A stretch of DNA of 64,000 nt from Callipepla californica brunnescens (Eukaryota; Chordata; Aves; Galliformes; Odontophoridae). Each line of letters starts with the position of its first letter. The stretch's first letter is position 1. Shown here in pieces: positions 14,301 to 27,254 of the stretch. The DNA lies in contig JALIRH010000149.1 in assembly GCA_023055505.1 (NCBI GenBank), positions 546,501-610,500 of the forward strand. The letters are read 5' to 3'. Under the pieces are notes generated by a model that saw only the letters and a program-made list of their open reading frames with translations, searched no databases and was not told where the DNA came from. The translations under genes were made by a program, and so were the position numbers.

Positions 14301-17300
14301 ATACTATTTCTTTAGATTTGGTAAGACGTGTAAGTTTTCATAATCACCTGTTAATTAACTATACATGTAAATAGTGGATTTTGTAAAGTAAAGTCATTTG
14401 TAAAGTCATTTTCATGTCTAAAGTACAGTATCTCAGTGTGTCTCAGATGTGTTACAAATATAATTAAGTTGTGAAATTCACATAAAACATATATGACGTT
14501 CTTGATTTAAATATACATTTCATCAGTGAATTCAGTAGGATTCAGCAGAGGAATCAGATTGATTTATTTGGATTATTTAAGCTAAGTTGTATCCTATAAG
14601 TTTTGGGACAATCTCCGAAATGTGAACTCTGTCATACATAGATGTGCTGGATGCTATGGTTTGCTACTGAGTGAAGGAGGTTATATTCTGCCCAGTATAT
14701 AGGCATAAGAGTGACTGATTCATTGTACAATCATTACCACAAAAAATGCATGTAACATCTTTTCTTTATATATCTCCTAATTAGAAGTGTAGACTCCTTT
14801 GTATTACAGGTGTTACCAAGGACACTTACTTTTTTACCTACTGATGATTGAAAACTATTTCATTTACAGAAACAAAATGAAACCTTGGAGATAGGAAGTA
14901 TTTGTCTTCCCACTGTGAGACAGGAGTGTAGGCACAAAGTTTATACCTACTTCTATTATAACAAAAGACCTGTACTTGCATGCATAATCTTGTTGGTTTG
15001 ATTGTGTTACATGTACAGGAGGAGATATGTATGATCAAAGCTAAGGATCATTAGCTTGCTCTGAGTTATTTACATTCTTTGAAACAAGATGTTGTGCTTC
15101 AAATAGCTTTTTTTTTTTTCAAGTCATTTTTAAAGTACATAGTAAAAGGTAGAAAGAGAAGTTATCTTTCTCAGTTTACCATTAAAGTCCTTTTATGCTC
15201 TCCAAATACTGGAGAGATAGCACGAGTCTTGAATGTTGATGATTAGAGCAGAAAATCTCAACTAAAGTTACCAATCACAAACTGAGAATCAATCTACCTA
15301 TGGATGACAGTTAAAAAGAATCCAATTTGTCTTAGCTTCAGAAAGTGTCAGTAATTTTTCAACAAAGCTAGAGTGCATGGTGACATACAATTTAGCGATA
15401 GATTAACTCATCAGATTTTAGGATTATCTTTTTTTACTGACCTGAATGCAGGAAGAAAACACATTTACAATGCATATTGACCTATTTATAATATCCTAAC
15501 ATAAAATTAATTTTTTTTCCTATGTACTTTTCTGGTGCTCTTTTTCCACAATTAAAAGTACTTCTAAATAACCTATATCAACACACTAATATAATTATTT
15601 CATGTCATTGTTGGAAGGTGTATTAGATTAATTCCACAGATGAATAGGTGGAACTCAGTTGCAGCATGTACTCAAAAAATTTGAGTGCCAGCTGGTATGT
15701 CCTTCAGTTCTTTGCAGTGAAGATCACAGCTATTGAGCACTTTCTAGGTTGTAATTTATACAGCTCTAAAGAATTCAGCCAAGAGCAGAACATTATATCT
15801 ACATTTTAAATAAATTAAAAATTTACTTCCGTATTTCTTCAAAGCACTTGTAACAATCAAGTATTTTTGACTTTGTGACTTTAACAACAAATTAAATTTG
15901 AAAAGCTTTTGTTTTAAGGACATAACTCTAAAACATTAGTTTAGAATATTTTAGAACATTGCTTCCATTTTGCTGTGGCGTACTTTTCTGTCAGTTCCAC
16001 TTGCACTGAGAACTGGAAAGAAAAGAAAACCATATATATGTGACATACTAAATAAAAGTTTTCAGTTGTATTGTATGGGTGTGCTACGTAAATGCTAAGT
16101 TTTCTTAACAACATACACAATAGTCAGTAACTGGTAAATGGATTAATGGCAGTTCTACATATATTCCAAGGGAAAAATTAAAGGTGTAGGCTTGAAACAT
16201 GGTTCTTAACTTATTCCAGTTAAGGAAGATGTGGTAAAGTGTGTGTTTATTTAGTCACTGAATGGGATTCTTATTGAAAATACAAAATAAACTGACTAGT
16301 ATCAAACTAATTTAAAAACAGCAAGCAAAGCACTGAACAGTCCAAAGGCAAGGGGACCTTGACATCAATTTAATGCTCACCAGAGTAAGTAGATAAAGAA
16401 TTTTGAAGAAAATATGCTTTTGAGTTTGGAGAAAATGAGTTTTAATATAGCAGTATATTATTGTGATTCATTATGGCAGAAGTCAGAGAGTGAAATTTGG
16501 AGAAGAGGATGAGGAAAGTGATTTTCTCTATTACTTTTAATAGCCTTTAGAAATCTACTGGAAATAATTTTGTTTTCTTAAACTAGCTGCTGTAAACTGT
16601 TTGACTAGAATCCTGACCTATCATCATAGCTACAGATAATGTCACAACACAGATCCATCACAATTTATTATCAAAATGTATTACATATCTTTTTCTCTTT
16701 TTTCTCTCTATGTTCTCTAGCAGTCTGAAGGTGCTTTTGAAGACAGTTTTGGAAAACGAGAAAGGGGTGGAATGTGTGGGAACCAACAGTCTGGGACACT
16801 ACTGAACTGTCATAACTTGAAAACTGTGTCATCCATGAAATAACACATACACCAGTTTATATTGTACTGTTTAGATTAGAACATAAACTGTAGCACATGG
16901 AAACTTTTCCATGTGCACTGTGCCAGTGCCTAGAATTAAAGCTGGAGGCTTAAGTCTCTGAGTTTAGGACTGAAAACCTCAAAACCCTGCTCAGACATTC
17001 CCCTATCTCTCCTCAACATTTTGACTTTTACACTGAGGTTTTCCTGTAGACTGAAGTTAAGGGCCTGAGATTGTCCAGAAACTGGATACCTCACAATGCT
17101 GAAATGTTGTTTTAGTTGAATTATTTCTGTATTCTTTGGCTCTTTGGTCTTGGTTAAAGACCATAGAGTTTTGAATAGGAATACAGAGTCTATAGTACAT
17201 GTAAATACTATAATGCAGGTGTAATGAAATAAGTGCCAATTACTATGCATGTGTTAACAGCAGGGAATTCTAGTGGTGACTTGAACAGTGGTTAGAAATC

Positions 17301-17401
17301 AGGTGATTAGTTTTGTATTTTTGTCACCAGACACATTTTATTTGTGGTTTTGGATAAGCGAGAAAGCTCTCTCTTTTTTCAGGAGTTTAGTTAGAAATTT
17401 G
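11387..17401. other. Unique AT-rich sequence, no gene seen
   Basis: No supported gene or repeat. Two short perfect inverted repeats stand out: 12,172-12,192 (10-bp arms, 1-nt spacer) and 16,893-16,916 (11-bp arms, 2-nt spacer). The 66-codon frame at 12,446-12,646 and the minus-strand 96-codon frame at 13,763-14,053 have no recognisable similarity. Confidence 0.55.
16893..16916. repeat. Short perfect inverted repeat
   Basis: The arms GCACATGGAAA and TTTCCATGTGC are exact reverse complements, separated by the two bases CT. No known family is attached to it. It could form a small cruciform, but its length is only modestly above chance for 64 kb. Confidence 0.8.
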
Positions 17402-17434
17402 TGAGTCCCTTCCAACTCAGAGTATTCTATGATA
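17402..17434 (+). mobile_element. CR1 LINE 3'-end scrap
   Basis: The segment TGAGTCCCTTCCAACTCAG followed by a TATTCTATGAT-like tail matches the extreme 3' end of an avian CR1 in plus orientation. Only about 33 bp are recognisable; sequence to the left (17,300-17,400) may be more of the element but is too diverged to claim. Confidence 0.65.
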
Positions 17435-20400
17435 AAATACAGGTTAGATCACATGATTGAAAAAACATGGTTGAGAAGGACAGAGAAGCTCAGAAAGTGA
17501 CAGTGCAGGTCAGGATTGTGCAGCATGGGGATATACCCTTAGGAGCTTAGAAAGCTGCCTGATTTTAACTTGAAATTTTCATTGCTGGACCTCAGGATGA
17601 AGTTTTAAACAGATAATTATTGTAAAAATTGACCAAGTATTTCCGAGTCTGAGAATTAAAATCATGTGGGAGTCAGATATTACCTTGAGGCAAGGATTTT
17701 GAGGCTTTAAATATATATATAATTGGAGATCAGAATCATCCCACAGAAATGTTGGTATTGTTTAGGAATAATAATAAGAGATTACTGTCATTAATATTTC
17801 CTGGTTGAGAAGTTCTCTGTTATCAGATTTCAACAGGGAAGGATGTTTAATCACCAATAATGTCACTTCTTAGCCCTTAATTTGGAAACCAAAATATTCT
17901 TCTGATTTTTTTCTTTTTCCTGTATGACATTTTCTCCATTCCTTTAATCATTTCCATTGACTTCTCTGAAACTTTTATAATTTTTCATCATATTCCTTTG
18001 AATGCATAATTAGACGAAATAATTTAGTTCTGATAGCTTCAGAGTCAGTACAGATATAATACAACCTCTATGATCATACTTGGCATTTTCCTGCTAAAAC
18101 TTTCAAGGACTATGGTATTCCACAATGAAAACTCGTGTTCAAGTGATTATACATACTAACCTCTAAGTCACTCAATATTTCAGTCATTTCTTAGAATTCC
18201 CAGACCTGAAGAACGATTACATTACTTGTTGATAATCATGTTCTTGATGTTTGACAAAACTGAAACACACATCATTTTCCCAGTGTGTTTACCAACAAAT
18301 CGAGTTCATTCTTCATTCCTAACATAACGTTCCTACTATAGATTCTTCTAATCTTTATGTAACTGGCATATTTTCTAGTGTATTTACATTGTCTTTCCTC
18401 AATTAATTAAAAAAAAGCTCTTAGTAAATCTTAATGTACATACACTGAAAGTATGAAGCCATCTGAATGTTCCCCAAAACCGCATAATAATTTGGAAAAA
18501 TAAATTAAAACTGTCAATCACACATCCGTATTCCTCATATTTTTGCTTCCCTTTTAGATCTTTTATATTTCCTATCATTTATATTTATAACTAACGGCTC
18601 TTGAACTTCTCTATATTAATTATTACTCAGTTAACTGATGCTTTCACATCCCTTCTATGTCTGTATTTGCTAGCATCAGCAAAAATTCTGGGCATTTAAA
18701 TAATTTCCAGCATCAATTGCATTTAATTACTTTTTCTCAGTAGATTTTACTCATAATTGTCATCAACTTCAGAAAGCTAGCCTGTAAAATTTAAATGCAC
18801 CGTAAATATGGTGTAGTAATGCATCTTCTACCGCCTAGGCTGATACAGTGGTGCTTAGAATGTCAGTCATCCTGTTGACTACTCTGGTTCAACACTCTGG
18901 AGTTCTGTGTACAGTGTGTTTTAATTATTGCCACCATAGCTCTTAGTAAGGTTTATTTGTTTAACGATTTTGATAATGTAGAAAATTTTGACATTACTTT
19001 TGACATATTCCACCATTCTCCTTCCTTTTTTACCCACTGAATTTTTCCTAAATAAGTTGTAATCATCAACTGAAATATTCTGGTAATGTGAGTCTTGTAA
19101 AACTATTTCATTTATGAATTACTGAAATAATTCAACCCCTATTCAGTAATAACTAACTAGGTCAAACTCACTGCAGGCATAAGAAATTCAAGTTTCTTAA
19201 AATTCTTAAAATACAGCAAATTGTAGTAAAATTAAATAGTTTCTTCTATGTGCCCATTCATAACTTCTTTTTTTATGATTTCATGGTTTAGTATGAACTG
19301 TATATGCCTATTTTTTACTTCTCTCTCATGCTTACCCTTCCTGGCTACTTTTGCCACTCTGATCATGGAAGATTGATTTCAGAAAGCTCTGAAAATAGCA
19401 CATCCTTCTTTTGCTGTCCAAGAAGGTTATGACTTCTTTTATCCCTGGACTGCTCTTTCTCATGACATGGAATTAATCTCATGCAAATGCTTTGATGTTC
19501 TGCTTCTTCAGCACCCCTTAGAGAGTTCCAGAGTCATTTACAGTTAGTCATATATAGTGATACTTGTTTTATCCATGATCATGCTCTTAGTGCTACTTTG
19601 AACCAGAAGATCAGTTCTAACTACCTATGAAGCAAACTGGAGTAATTTGGTCTTGTGTTTGCCTCTTTTGTTTAGGCTTCAAGGGGAAAGGACACTACCC
19701 TTTTGTTGACCTGTTTATAAGAGTATTCTCATTAAACTCTTTGTAGGACGAAATACCAAAGTGGTTTGTTTTCTTTTCTTGGGTCACTGAAGACCCTCAT
19801 GTGTTCTTTTAAAATATTTTCATTGCTATTGGTAAACCCAGAATTCCAACAGTGTTGAATGTCTACAAAGATCTACCTTTAATGTATACTGTAGTGTATT
19901 GTTTGAATTTTTTGTTTTAATCATGTCCAGGGAGACAAATCTAAGAATGAAGAAAAAAAATTAATTGAACTCTACTTATTCCATGCAATAAATGAGATAT
20001 TTTTGGTGGAAACAATGGAGTGTAACAGGAAATCCACACATTAAATATATGTGATCAAAAGTCAGAAAAACATGGAATACATTAAAGACTTTGGTACATG
20101 TATACGTGAATAAGCATTAATTGAAGAATCAAATTAATTAAAGCTTATTTCAGCAATTTTAATTTTTCAATGCTCATTTTAACAGTAATATTGGTAATAA
20201 ATGGTAGTAGTTAAAATACATTATGTATATCTATTCAAATACATTTGACATTGTTATAATAGTTTGAAACATGATTATGCTTAGTCATTTTTCTTCTAGA
20301 ATAATTTTTTTTCTGCATACCAAGTCAAAACTACAAAAAGTACAAACTACCCACCCTGGAGATTATTAAAAGAAAAGAGAGATAAAGAGAGACAGATAAA

Positions 20401-21183
20401 AATTAGATTTTTTCACACATGAAAAATTCTCTACAGATTTAAGAACTCCCTCTCACTATACAGATTCTCAGAGGCCTATCAATTCACATTCTTTTCTTTC
20501 ATTTTATTTGACTAAGAGTGCATTATGCTAGGGAATACTCTGTGATTTATCATTGCTGTTTTAATCAGAAACCGTTCTTTCAGAGAAACTGTTTGCTTGA
20601 AATGCTGTCCCTGCTGGACTGTTTAGTTAGATTGGTAAAACAGTGGCCCGTTTTCAAAACCTTGATAATTTACTCTTTCCTTGTAGGACCTGTATTAATA
20701 AATTTGTGTCTCAAATTACTATATATATTGCTTAGCATGTTGTCCTAGAAACTGGCTAAATTGACTGAAGAGTCGTACAGACTCCTAAACTTGCAAGTAT
20801 TAAATTACTTGTGGGACCACAATGTTTTCTGTCTTGAAGTAGATTTTGTCCTCTTAGCTAACATCACATTGTGTTGAACAACAGAAATTAACGCTTTCTT
20901 GTCTTATGTTGTTTTTCCTTATGTCCAAATTTATCTGCTGGTATGTACTCTCTGAATTCTACTGCTGAACATAAGTTTATTTACTTTTTCCTTTTACTTT
21001 TTTTACTTTTTGAGTCTGCCTATGTGGTTTGCAGTTGCTTTGAATTCAAAGATCCATTACATGTACAATTTTTTACTTTTACTCATGTAAATTCTTCTCA
21101 AATTTTAGTTAAAATTTTAGTTAGTCTCAGTAAGCTCTGGCCCTAAAAGCTATCTTCAAATGGACAAGATTTTTGCCTTATTT
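17435..21183. other. Unique AT-rich sequence, no gene seen
   Basis: No gene or classifiable repeat was found. Short open frames (for example 20,518-20,748 and 20,943-21,146) are Leu/Phe/Tyr-rich, as expected from T-rich DNA, and carry no recognisable domain. Confidence 0.55.
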
Positions 21184-21522
21184 CACTTGGAGAAGACTCT
21201 GGGGAGAGCTCATTGTAGCCTTCCAGTACTTGAGGGGAGATTTTAAGTAGGATGGGGACCAATTGCACAATCTGATGTTGATAGGACATGAGGGAATTAC
21301 TTTGAACTAAAAGAGGATATTTTGTTAAGATGTTAGGAAAAAAATTAAACAGATTGCCCAGTGAAGTTGCCCCATCCCTGGGAGATGCTCAAGGCCAGGT
21401 TGGATGTGATTCTGGGCAGCCTGGTATTCTTGGTGACAACCCAGTCCACGGCAGGGGGTTGGAACTAGATTATCATTAAGGTCCCCTCCAACCAAAGCCA
21501 TTCTGATATGACTCTATGATTA
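21184..21522 (+). mobile_element. CR1 LINE, 3' portion (end of RT ORF plus 3' UTR)
   Basis: This is a plus-strand CR1 fragment. It opens with CTTGGAGAAGACTCTGGGG, matching the CR1 block that encodes the SLEK-R-L-RG segment near the C-terminus of the reverse transcriptase ORF. It continues through CCTTCCAGTACTTGAGGGG and ATCCCTGGGAGATGCTCAAGG, and ends with GTCCCCTCCAACCAAAGCC and an octamer-like ATGACTCTATGATT tail. Substitutions and small indels leave no open frame. It belongs to the CR1 type whose tail region reads TTGGAACTAGAT. It is 5'-truncated and immobile. Confidence 0.93.
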
Positions 21523-21701
21523 ATGACTGATGAGTTACATAGTGCAAGAGAGAGCTTTAGTGATTGACCTTCATGCCAGCTGTGAATGCTGGCTCACTAT
21601 AAAGGTGACCTTCCAGGAAAGGAAGTTATTAAACAAAATTGTATTTGCAAAGCCAAATAAACCCAACTGGCTTCAGAATATACACTTGTATATTCATCTA
21701 G

Positions 21702-21782
21702 GGAACCTGCTTTGGCAGGGGGGTTGTACTTGATGATCTCTAGAGGTCCCTTCCAACCCCTACAATCCTGTGATTCTGTGAT
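21702..21782 (+). mobile_element. CR1 LINE 3'-end fragment
   Basis: About 80 bp match a CR1 3' terminus in plus orientation: AACCTGCTTTGGCAGGGGGG, TGATGATCTCTAGAGGTCCC, TTCCAACCCCTACAATCC, then the TGTGATTCTGTGAT tail. It lies 180 bp downstream of another plus-strand CR1 end but has a different tail (ATTCTGTG rather than ATTCTATG) and different 3' UTR wording. The two are therefore separate insertions of different subfamilies, not one duplicated piece. Confidence 0.93.
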
Positions 21783-24700
21783 ATTCATGTTCAGTAAGGC
21801 TGACTTAGGTGTTAAAAGTTAAATGAGTCCTACTTTTCTCACTCATTTTTAAAAAAGTTTTTCAAATTGGCACAAGTCCCCTATGTGGATAATTTTATAA
21901 GGTTTAACCCTTACTCAAATTGATTTAGTTTGAAGTAATAAATTAAGAAATTCTATTACAGTGCACAAAGGGAAGAAAAACTCTTTCAGAATATATTTTC
22001 ATATGGAATTCCACTATTTAGTTTCGAAATGTAGTTTTAATTGTGTCATCTCTTCTGAAAAGGATAACAGCTAAACTAAGTCAGATTTGTGGCACCTAGA
22101 TTTAGTCACACATGTGACTAGTTTATGATTATGATGAAAAACACTTGAACTTACTGCTATTTTCCATTTGGAAATTCAAGAAAATATAAAAAAAATAATA
22201 ATCTGCCTCAAGTCAGAAGCACAAAACTTGTGCCAGATCTGTCATGCTGTCTTGCATAGAAAGTAAGCACTAACATTAGACAGTACGGCTTTTCCTAAAA
22301 CTCCAGTAGCATGTCTGCCACCTAAATTGAAAAAGTGTGTGTTTTGATATCATTCTAGACAGTGATGCTTTTGTCTGTGGAGTGTTACTGTCTGGGAGTT
22401 AATTTCAGTGATGTGAACAGAAGGAACTTTAACATGAAATGTAGGTTTATGTTTTTTTTTCAAGGAATCATCTCTAAGAGAAAGTTCTGTGTGTTTCTAC
22501 TGTCATCTTTTGTACTAATGCTCAGTAAAATAGCTAGTCTAAGATGGTCTTGAAGATAAATTACTCTTGTCGGTACATTAAACTGTTACTAAGGAATAGC
22601 AAAGTGCAAAGAAGGGAATGCAAAACCGTGTAAACAAGGCTCATGCCTTCTATCCTTGAAGGAGTTGGCTGAAACTGCTCAAAAGTAAAGTAAGTTTGAT
22701 GATAAATGGGTCAGAAAATGTGGGTGGATGCTGCACTGAAATTTTACATGGAAACTGGGGGCGGAAGATACTCTGTAGAATAAAGTTCAGATAGAGATGG
22801 CTCTATTATGCAAGCAAAATAAAAAAAATGATCTGAACAGAATTACTCTAGTTTTTATTTCCATGATATACGGGAAGTTATCATCAGAATATTTCCTGAG
22901 AACATTCATTCTTTAAGATAACAGTATTGAACACACAAAGAAACCTGTCTTTTTATAAAGGTTATATTATACATAAAGTTCTCTGAGGACTGAACCCCCA
23001 TTGTACTATTATCTATAGAAAGAACCTTACTGACACAAGAGCAGAAATAATTACAGTGTGTCTGGCTTTGGGTTTTCAGCTCAGTGTCTTTGTCCCTGCA
23101 AACACTACACTGAAGGTTATTGTATTTATTTTATGACCTTGAGCTGAGGATCTTTTGCACTGCTTATGATATAGTCACGAGCATATTTTTTGCACTAAAC
23201 CTCATAATCACCTCTGAACCATTATTTTTTTTTTTGCAAATACTGCCTCCTACATACTTCCTATCTGTTCCAATAGCACTATATATACAGCACTTGTCAA
23301 ACTGTTCTGTAAACACAGTAATAACAATGTAAGCAGCAACTAATGATTTTGCATTGCTATAGGTAACACTGTTTGCTAAAAACTATTTCTCTTTAAGTAC
23401 TGATTGAAGAAACAACAATAACAGCAACAAATATTATAGCAGTGTCCTATATATGGTTCTGCTCCTTGTCAGAAAAAGTCATTTCCAAAAGCCCCCTCAG
23501 CTGGCTTTGTTATCTCCTCTCCTTTTCCTGGAGGCTATGTGGAAGTTGCTGTCTTCTGTTTTCTGCTGAGAAACTTGGTCCACCCTGGTCTCCATTTGGC
23601 CTCCATTGACAATCCTATACCTCAGATTGGCACATTAACAAAAAAAAACATAATAAAAATTAATAATTAAAAAATCTTAAATCTAACAAGAAGAACAATC
23701 TAATGAAGTGCTAACATTCATATTCTTCTTCTCTTCTGCACGCTAGTACAAAAACTTACTAGTCCAAATGCTGACAGGCATTGGATGACTCAGACTCAAG
23801 GGAGATATGCATGAGTTTCACCCCTCTTCTTTAAGGCATTAAAGTAAAAAGTTATTTTGTTACTCAAATTCCCATTTCTTTATTTCATCCCTCATTTTTC
23901 TTTTATTTTTTTATCTTTATATTTGATGTGGCTTTAATAATCAGGAAATGAACATTCTCATAGGGCACTGGGAACCTGCATGGTTTGGTCACTGAAATCA
24001 GTAAATGTAATTCACTTCTGGAAGTGAATAAAATCTTTACACAGCTCATATACAACAATAGCAATATTTTTAAAAGAGCTTTTTCACATTGATTAAAATC
24101 ATTAAAACGTACCCAAAACATATTTCAACAAGGAATATATATTTTTTTTCTATTGACTTAAAGTAATAATACAGTATCTGTACTTTTACTGTGGCTGAGT
24201 TCAATTTTGCAATTTCTGCTAATGTTTTGTAGTTATGTGTTGTTAATTTTTAGTGTGCTTCCAGCTGTAATCACTCTCACATAAAAAGTCAACTGCTACA
24301 AAATTGGCATACTTCTGCTGTTAACATTTTGCATCCTAACAGGCTCCACATGGGATACTCCCATGCCATTGTCAAATATTTGTTCACAAAAGAACTGTGT
24401 GATTAATTATTTTTCCAGGACATTCATAAAACTTGAAAAGGATTTTATTTCTTTTTACAACTGAAGTGTGTATTTTTCATTATTATCAATAAAACTAACT
24501 ACTTCTCCCTCACATACTTTACATGGCTGGATGAACTATTATTTTTTTCCATTTTGGAAGAAAAAAAAAAAACATTTAAGCATATTTAACAACAATTAGT
24601 GGATTTACATAGCTCTCACAAAATAACAATGGCTTCCATGTTACAAAAGAACACAGATACATAACATTCCTCTATGAATAAGGATGGACATAGGTTCGTG

Positions 24701-27166
24701 ATCTGAGTATGAGAATATTTTCCACTGTACAAAGTGGAAAATCTGTCAAATGATCAAACTGAGAAAAAGTTTGCATATGTTTTAAGAGGTAAGACTTCAA
24801 ATGGCTGCTCTTACAAGTAATTAGTTTTGAATTTTTGCAACCTATTGCAGCACTTTCAAAGCAATTTCTCATGTTAAAAAGATATCCAGAGTATGCATAA
24901 CTACGTGCTGATTTTGGTGTTCATCTCGAATTTAGAAATTCAGCTTTCCTCTCTGTGATCCACGCCAACAGAGCAAGTGGAATCTGTTATTGTATCCAAT
25001 GTAGATCCCATAACTCAACTAAAGGTATATCTTTCTTTTCCTCATATGGTCACAATGTTGTACAACAGTGTTATGGAAGACAGCCAGCATGCGAGCTCCG
25101 TTCTTGATCATGAATCCTGTGAAACTTCTGAAGCAAACATAAAATGATTTTTTGTCTAGATTAGAGACAAAATCCTGAAAGTTAATACTGTGTTCCTCCA
25201 CATTCTCACTGTAGAAATCCATATGGACTTAATCTTGTCTCTCTGTGGAGACGAAGGAGATGATACGGTTTACTTTATCTCCTTTTTTATAGGTCTCCAT
25301 AAAAGTAAGTGCTGTGTCAAATGTTTAAAAATGTTGAGATCCTGTCCTGCTGTAACTCATATTGGTACAGATTTGGACAAAGTTTGCTGCAGTTTCACTG
25401 ACAAAACTACGCTTATAAATTTATGTAAGGGAATGAAAAATGAGGCCTTTGTCTGGAAAAGAGTGTTGCTTAACAAAGGAAAACACCCTATTCAACTTAT
25501 CCCCCGCTGTTGACTTTTGTAAAAGAAAATATATAGATATATAACTGCGATATTAGTAATTTAAATAATATGCAAGAACATTCTCTGTCAGTTGAATGTG
25601 ATCATTTTTACTAGCAAGCAGTTAGATCATTCCCTGAAATGATTCTGGAAGGTGGCAATTGCCAGCTCAGAGAATTTCCAGAGATGTTCAAGATCTGGAA
25701 CTTCTTAAAGACTAGTCTCAAAGTTTAAATAGAGTCAAAATTATTAGATTTAAATAGGTATATGAATACAGATGCAGGCTGCTCCTTGTCACTCAGCCTC
25801 TTTGTCCAAAAGACATTCTCAGTTTCTACAAAAACACATGGACAGTTCATTGTTCTTTTATCGGTTCAGCTCTTCCCTTTAGCTTTATGTCAGTCATAAG
25901 AGGAAGTTGGTGTGCTTGTACAAGTAAAGTTTTTTTTGTTTTGTTTGTTTGTTTTTTCATTCCTTCTAGATGAATACAAAATATCTGTATAGAAATTAAA
26001 CATCTAATTTACATGGATATGAGAGAAAGAGAAGTCATGATCCATTGAAGGTGTGGGTCTTTTTCTCTTGAAGCAAGGGATGTCCATGCCAATCTGGGGT
26101 GTCAGCTTCTGTATCTATCTCGTTATGTGTTCCCACACAGACTCTGATAATGAAAAAGAATGCATTTAAACTTTATATGCACTCTTTGAATTGCTTTGAG
26201 TCTTTCTGACCTACACTAAAGTAATGCATAATGCAGTAGCTGCTGGCTTACTTGAACTCAGAATGATTGAAGTTACACATAGGTAACACATATAGGTTTT
26301 TCTATAAGATCATTTTCAATCTTGATGTTACTACAGATAACTTTTAAAGCTGGTGCACTGCTAAGATAATAATGTCTATTTGATATACAACACCAATGTG
26401 TTTTAAATATGCTTTTGTTCACTATGTTCCTGTCTCACTGCTCAGAAGTTCCCTTCTAATTCCAGACCTGAAATGCAGTTTTACAAAGGTAGAGATCTGT
26501 AGAGATTAGTTTCTCTTTTTATTTACAGTTTTTATACTAAATGTATATATATTTAAAATTAATCTGCTTGTTTGTTTTTGGTTTTTTTGACAGAGCTGAT
26601 TGAAAATTGTCTATCTGAGCAGAAAACTTTTCAGAAACTTCAATTCTGATTAAATTTTATTTAAAAATGGAAGAGAAAAAATACTGATTTTGAAATATTA
26701 CACTTAGTGTTTCTGTAAGAAATTCAGTTTTCAATTTCACAACCAATATAGCAAGCAAGGTCTTGAAAATTGTTAAATATATCTAATTAAACTGACGGTA
26801 TTAGATAAAGCTGATGCAAATGTTTTATCAACAGACATAAGACCCATTAGGACAAAGAATAATATGGATAACTAAAGTAAGTGCTTTTTATAAGTACGGT
26901 AAAAATATGTTGCAATGTCTGAGAACTGTATGTAGATGACAGAATAGAATAAAGGGAAAGAAGAGACTTCAGTGCATGCTACTTCTAGAAAAGACCTACA
27001 TGACCTAACATCATTTCTTCGAATTTCATAGGGGATCAGAATTTGTGCAATGGATATGGTACCCCTGGAGAAGTCATATGCTGACCTTTTGTTTTCTTCT
27101 AGAAATGGAAATAGCATTATTCTATGTGCTACCTGATTTGCTGTTAGTTTTTTGGCTTGGTTTATT
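21783..27166. other. Unique AT-rich sequence, no gene seen
   Basis: No supported gene, RNA or family-level repeat. The longest frame is 25,190-25,513 on the plus strand (107 codons), unrecognised. A G/T-rich tract lies near 25,929-25,957, and a perfect inverted repeat with 9-bp arms and a 2-nt spacer lies at 24,010-24,029. Confidence 0.55.
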
Positions 27167-27254
27167 TTGTTTGTTTGTTTCTTTCTTTCTTTCTTTCTTT
27201 TCTCCCCAGATTTTCAATGAAAAAATAGAAAAAATCTTACATATATATATATAT
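27167..27254 (+). repeat. Compound microsatellite: TTTG, CTTT and AT repeats
   Basis: Three TTTG-like units run directly into five perfect CTTT units (27,181-27,200). After about 40 bp of unique sequence comes an AT dinucleotide run (27,241-27,254). Such tracts are usually length-polymorphic. Confidence 0.9.

Noticed and set aside
25190..25513. 107-codon plus-strand frame rich in Cys and Lys
   Set aside because: No zinc-finger spacing or other known motif was found, and there is no gene context.
27167..27200. TTTG/CTTT units considered as a spaced array
   Set aside because: It is an ordinary tetranucleotide microsatellite; there are no unique spacers, and CRISPR arrays do not occur in vertebrate nuclear DNA.
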